Positions 5,385 to 7,998 of a stretch of 7,998 bases of DNA are shown here, one piece after another (position 1 is the first letter of the stretch; every line of letters starts with the position of its first letter). The notes under the pieces were generated by a model. The model was given only the letters and a program-made list of their open reading frames with translations, ran no database searches and was not told the DNA's origin. The stretch spans positions 1-7,998 of the forward strand of contig SEDG01000125.1 in the NCBI GenBank assembly GCA_004295885.1. Reading direction: 5' to 3'. Source of the DNA: Pedobacter sp. GTDB taxonomy: Bacteria > Bacteroidota > Bacteroidia > Sphingobacteriales > Sphingobacteriaceae. The position numbers and the translations under genes were made by a program.

Positions 5385-6872
5385 ATGAAATCTATAAGCC
5401 TGGCAATTGTGCTATCCTTATGCTTTTCTACTATGCTTTTTGCTCAAAACCCTTATTCAGTTAAAGGGGTTGTCGCCGATACCGCTAGTTACGCTAAGCT
5501 TCAAAACGCAACTATTAGCATTTTAAATGCTAAAGATTCTACACTTTACAAATTTACTAGGGCAAAAGCAGATGGTTCGTTTGCAATTAGCCCAATGAGG
5601 AAAGGCAATTTCATTCTCTTACTCACCTATCCTGCGTATGCAGATTACGTATCTCCATTTGTATTAGATTCTGTTAACCGAAGTTTCGACTTTAAGCAGA
5701 TTAATATGAAATCTAAAGCAAAATTACTTAATGAGGTTATCATTAAAGGGCAAGCAGCCGCGATTAAAATAAAAGGTGATACAACCGAATTTAATGCTGG
5801 AAGTTATACCATTCAACCCAATGATAAGGTAGAAGATTTGTTAAAGAAATTTCCTGGAATGCAAGTTGACAAGGATGGAAAAATAACCGCTCAAGGAAAA
5901 ACAGTATCTAAAGTGCTAGTTGATGGGGAGGAGTTTTTTGGCGATGACCCGACTTTGGTAACCAAAAACTTAAGAGCCGACATGGTAGATAAAGTTCAGC
6001 TCTTTGAAAAAGCTAGCGACCAAGCGACTTTTACAGGCGTTGATGATGGACAGAAAACAACCACTTTAAATATTAAACTAAAAGAAGACAAAAAGAGCGG
6101 ATATTTCGGGAAAGTAGACGGTGGAATTGGAACGGATGACTTTTACGAAAGCCAGCTAATGTTTAACAAATTTAAAGCCAAGCAAAAGTTCTCTGCGTAC
6201 GGGATTTCTAGCAATACAGGAAAGATTGGCTTAGGTTGGGAAGACAGAAATAAGTATGGCACGAGCGGTGGCGAAAATGTTGAGTTTATAGATGGTGGGA
6301 TTTATATAAGCGGTGGTGGGGACGATTTGGATTCTTATGGTGGAAGTTACTACGGCGAAGGTATACCTGTAGCGCATACTGGAGGCGCTCATTACGACAC
6401 TAAGTGGAATGAGGACAAGGAATCAATCAATACAAATTATAAAATAGGTTCCTTAGGGGTTAAAGGAAGAAAAAATACATTGAATCAAAATAATCAACCT
6501 GACAGAATCATCAATACTACATCTGATCAAACAACGGACAATTCAATTTTTAGACAAAAACTAGATGTTACTTATCAGATTAAATTAGACACTACTTCTA
6601 ATTTAAAGGTGATGGTTGATGGAGGTCTAAAAAATAACGACACGTATTTACATTACGAATCAATTGGTAGAAGAGGAGATAACTCTTTATTAAACTCGAG
6701 CATAAGAACCGTTGATAATGAGGGTGACGAAACCTCTTTTAACATTTCCGGATTTTATAATAAAAAGTTAAAGAAACTAGGAAGAAACTATTCTGTTAGT
6801 GTAAGTCAGCGAGTAACCGAAAAAAATGACCAAGGTTTTTTAAACTCTGATAATATTACAACGAGCCTTTAA
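5385..6872 (+). CDS. TonB-receptor-like outer-membrane beta-barrel protein, N-terminal part (ends at apparent frameshift)
   Basis: Encodes 495 residues before TAA at 6870. A signal peptide is clear: MKSISLAIVLSLCFSTMLFA with likely cleavage after A20. Residues about 24-115 form a carboxypeptidase-regulatory-like beta-sandwich (YSVKGVVAD ... ADGSFAIS). Residues about 116-235 form a plug-like domain (LNEVIIKG, VEDLLKKFPGMQVDKDG, KVLVDGEEFFGDDP), then the barrel begins. This is the architecture of Bacteroidota OMP_b-brl_3 proteins: outer-membrane proteins related to TonB-dependent receptors but usually without a SusD partner, substrate unknown. A Gly/Asp-rich, probably extracellular, loop lies at about 292-335. 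The ORF stops in mid-barrel and homologous sequence continues in another frame, so this product alone would be incomplete. No Shine-Dalgarno motif; the leader is A-rich. Confidence 0.85.
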   Translation: MKSISLAIVLSLCFSTMLFAQNPYSVKGVVADTASYAKLQNATISILNAKDSTLYKFTRAKADGSFAISPMRKGNFILLLTYPAYADYVSPFVLDSVNRSFDFKQINMKSKAKLLNEVIIKGQAAAIKIKGDTTEFNAGSYTIQPNDKVEDLLKKFPGMQVDKDGKITAQGKTVSKVLVDGEEFFGDDPTLVTKNLRADMVDKVQLFEKASDQATFTGVDDGQKTTTLNIKLKEDKKSGYFGKVDGGIGTDDFYESQLMFNKFKAKQKFSAYGISSNTGKIGLGWEDRNKYGTSGGENVEFIDGGIYISGGGDDLDSYGGSYYGEGIPVAHTGGAHYDTKWNEDKESINTNYKIGSLGVKGRKNTLNQNNQPDRIINTTSDQTTDNSIFRQKLDVTYQIKLDTTSNLKVMVDGGLKNNDTYLHYESIGRRGDNSLLNSSIRTVDNEGDETSFNISGFYNKKLKKLGRNYSVSVSQRVTEKNDQGFLNSDNITTSL

Positions 6873-7998
6873 CAAAATCATTATCCTTAACATTAAATTA
6901 CGGCATTAACTTAAACAATAGTAATTCTGACAGAAAATCATTAAACAAGTCTGCATTAGGAGTATATGATGCTTTGGACTTAGAATACAGCAATGATTTT
7001 GATGCCGATCAACTTATTAATCAAGGTGGCGCAGTATTTAATTATAAAAAAAATAAAACGATTTTAACATGGGGAACTAAAGTTAGCGCAGTAAAGTTTG
7101 ATCAATATGAGGCTTATTCGAAATCTAGTTACGACCGTAAGTTTGTTAACTGGACTCCGCAAGCTTCTTATCAATATAAATTCTCAAACCAAAAATCACT
7201 AAGGTTTAATTACAATGGTAATACCAGTCAACCAACAGTAGATCAGTTGCAGCCAGTTCGTGTAAATACAGATGATTTTAATATCCCAGAAGGAAATCCA
7301 AACTTAAAACCTTCTTATAACAACAACTTTAGCATTAACTACAATTCCTATAAAATCATAAGTAATCAAGGCATTTATTTAAGTGGAAGATTTGGCTTTA
7401 CCAACAATCAAATCACCAACAGCACAACTACAAGCGCTGGAGGAAAATCAATTTATAAAGCGGTAAATTTAGAAAACGAAACACCAATTAATTACAGCGC
7501 TTACATAGATTTTAATAGAAAAATAAAAGCATTGGATGTAAATGCGGGTGTAAGTTTTAATATATATGGAAGATCTAACTACAATTACGTAACTGATATT
7601 TCTAATGTAACCCAACTTAATAAAACAACCACTGCGTCTTATTCTGTAAGTTTTAGTCTTTACAAATCGAAAGAAAAGAAATATGATTTTCAGTTATACG
7701 GCGGCCCTAGTTATAACAAATCGCAAACTTCACTACAGCCAGAATTAAACAACGATGGTTACAGTGCCTATGGCAGCGGTTCATTTACACTATTCTTACC
7801 TGGCAAAGTGCAATTAAAATCCGATGCAAATGTGGAGTTTACAGGCAAGACAAGATCTTTTAATGAAGATGTAACCGTGTTTATCCTAAATTCTTCAATA
7901 GTAAAATCATTCTTCAAAGGCGAAAATTTGAAACTATCCCTAAAAGGAAATGATTTACTAAATCAAAACAGGGGTTTTAGCAGAAGAGCATACAACAA
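6869..7998 (+). pseudogene. Continuation of the OMP beta-barrel gene in a second frame, C-terminus beyond window
   Basis: From 6869 a frame offset from the upstream ORF (codons at 6869, 6872 and so on) is open for 376 codons to the window edge. It has no stop and no plausible start codon at its beginning. It reads LTKSLSLTLNYGINLNNSNS onward with alternating aromatic and polar barrel strands. It includes the family-typical stretches QPTVDQLQPVRVNTDD, EGNPNLKPSYNNN and, near the edge, NDLLNQNRGFSRRAYN. It is clearly the rest of the protein begun at 5385: restoring one missing base near 6854-6869 joins the two parts into about 871 visible residues, close to the roughly 900-950 I expect for the family. 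It may be a true frameshift mutation or a sequencing or assembly error. The intact barrel sequence argues for a recent event or an error. Confidence 0.8.

Noticed and set aside
6820..6842. A-run and T-run (AAAAAATGAC, GGTTTTTTAA) as the frameshift site
   Set aside because: These look like natural slippage sites, but the downstream frame has a stop at 6851-6853, so the shift must occur after them if it is a single event.
5385..7998. SusC-type polysaccharide utilisation locus
   Set aside because: The architecture fits an orphan OMP_b-brl_3 protein; no SusD partner, sigma/anti-sigma pair or glycan enzyme is visible in the window.

Overview
The window looks like chromosomal DNA from a Bacteroidota species, most likely Sphingobacteriaceae (Pedobacter-like). 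The supporting signs are AT-rich sequence, A-rich leaders without a Shine-Dalgarno motif, two matches to the Bacteroidota promoter pattern (TTG, 19-20 nt, TAnnTTTG), an orphan carboxypeptidase-regulatory/OMP beta-barrel protein, a Pif1-like helicase with a C-terminal HTH domain, and intergenic palindromic repeats of a style I associate with this family. Genus assignment is inference.

Layout from left to right: (1) A DegP/HtrA-type periplasmic serine protease on the minus strand. Its N-terminus is at 1349 and its C-terminus runs off the left edge. (2) A divergent intergenic region (1350-1520) with a good promoter for the protease, whose -7 box lies inside a palindrome. (3) dapF, diaminopimelate epimerase, plus strand, 1521-2306. 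(4) A 472-bp convergent intergenic region (2307-2778) without a credible gene. It is packed with short inverted and tandem repeats, and most of it is bounded by a 9-bp inverted repeat. (5) A 780-residue Pif1/RecD2-like SF1B helicase with a C-terminal helix-turn-helix, minus strand, 2779-5121. (6) A divergent AT-rich intergenic region (5122-5384) with a near-consensus promoter and AT-rich repeats. (7) A TonB-receptor-like outer-membrane beta-barrel protein on the plus strand from 5385, interrupted by an apparent single-base frameshift near 6854-6872. It continues in a second frame to the right edge without reaching its C-terminus.

The genes form two divergent pairs (htrA/dapF and helicase/OMP) and one convergent pair (dapF/helicase). 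Nothing suggests one operon or a shared pathway. HtrA (envelope protein quality control), DapF (lysine and peptidoglycan precursor synthesis) and the OMP all concern the cell envelope, but this looks like ordinary neighbourhood. I see no CRISPR array, tRNA, rRNA, transposase gene or defence system. The items most worth checking are the broken OMP gene, the repeat-dense convergent intergenic region, and the palindrome over the protease promoter.
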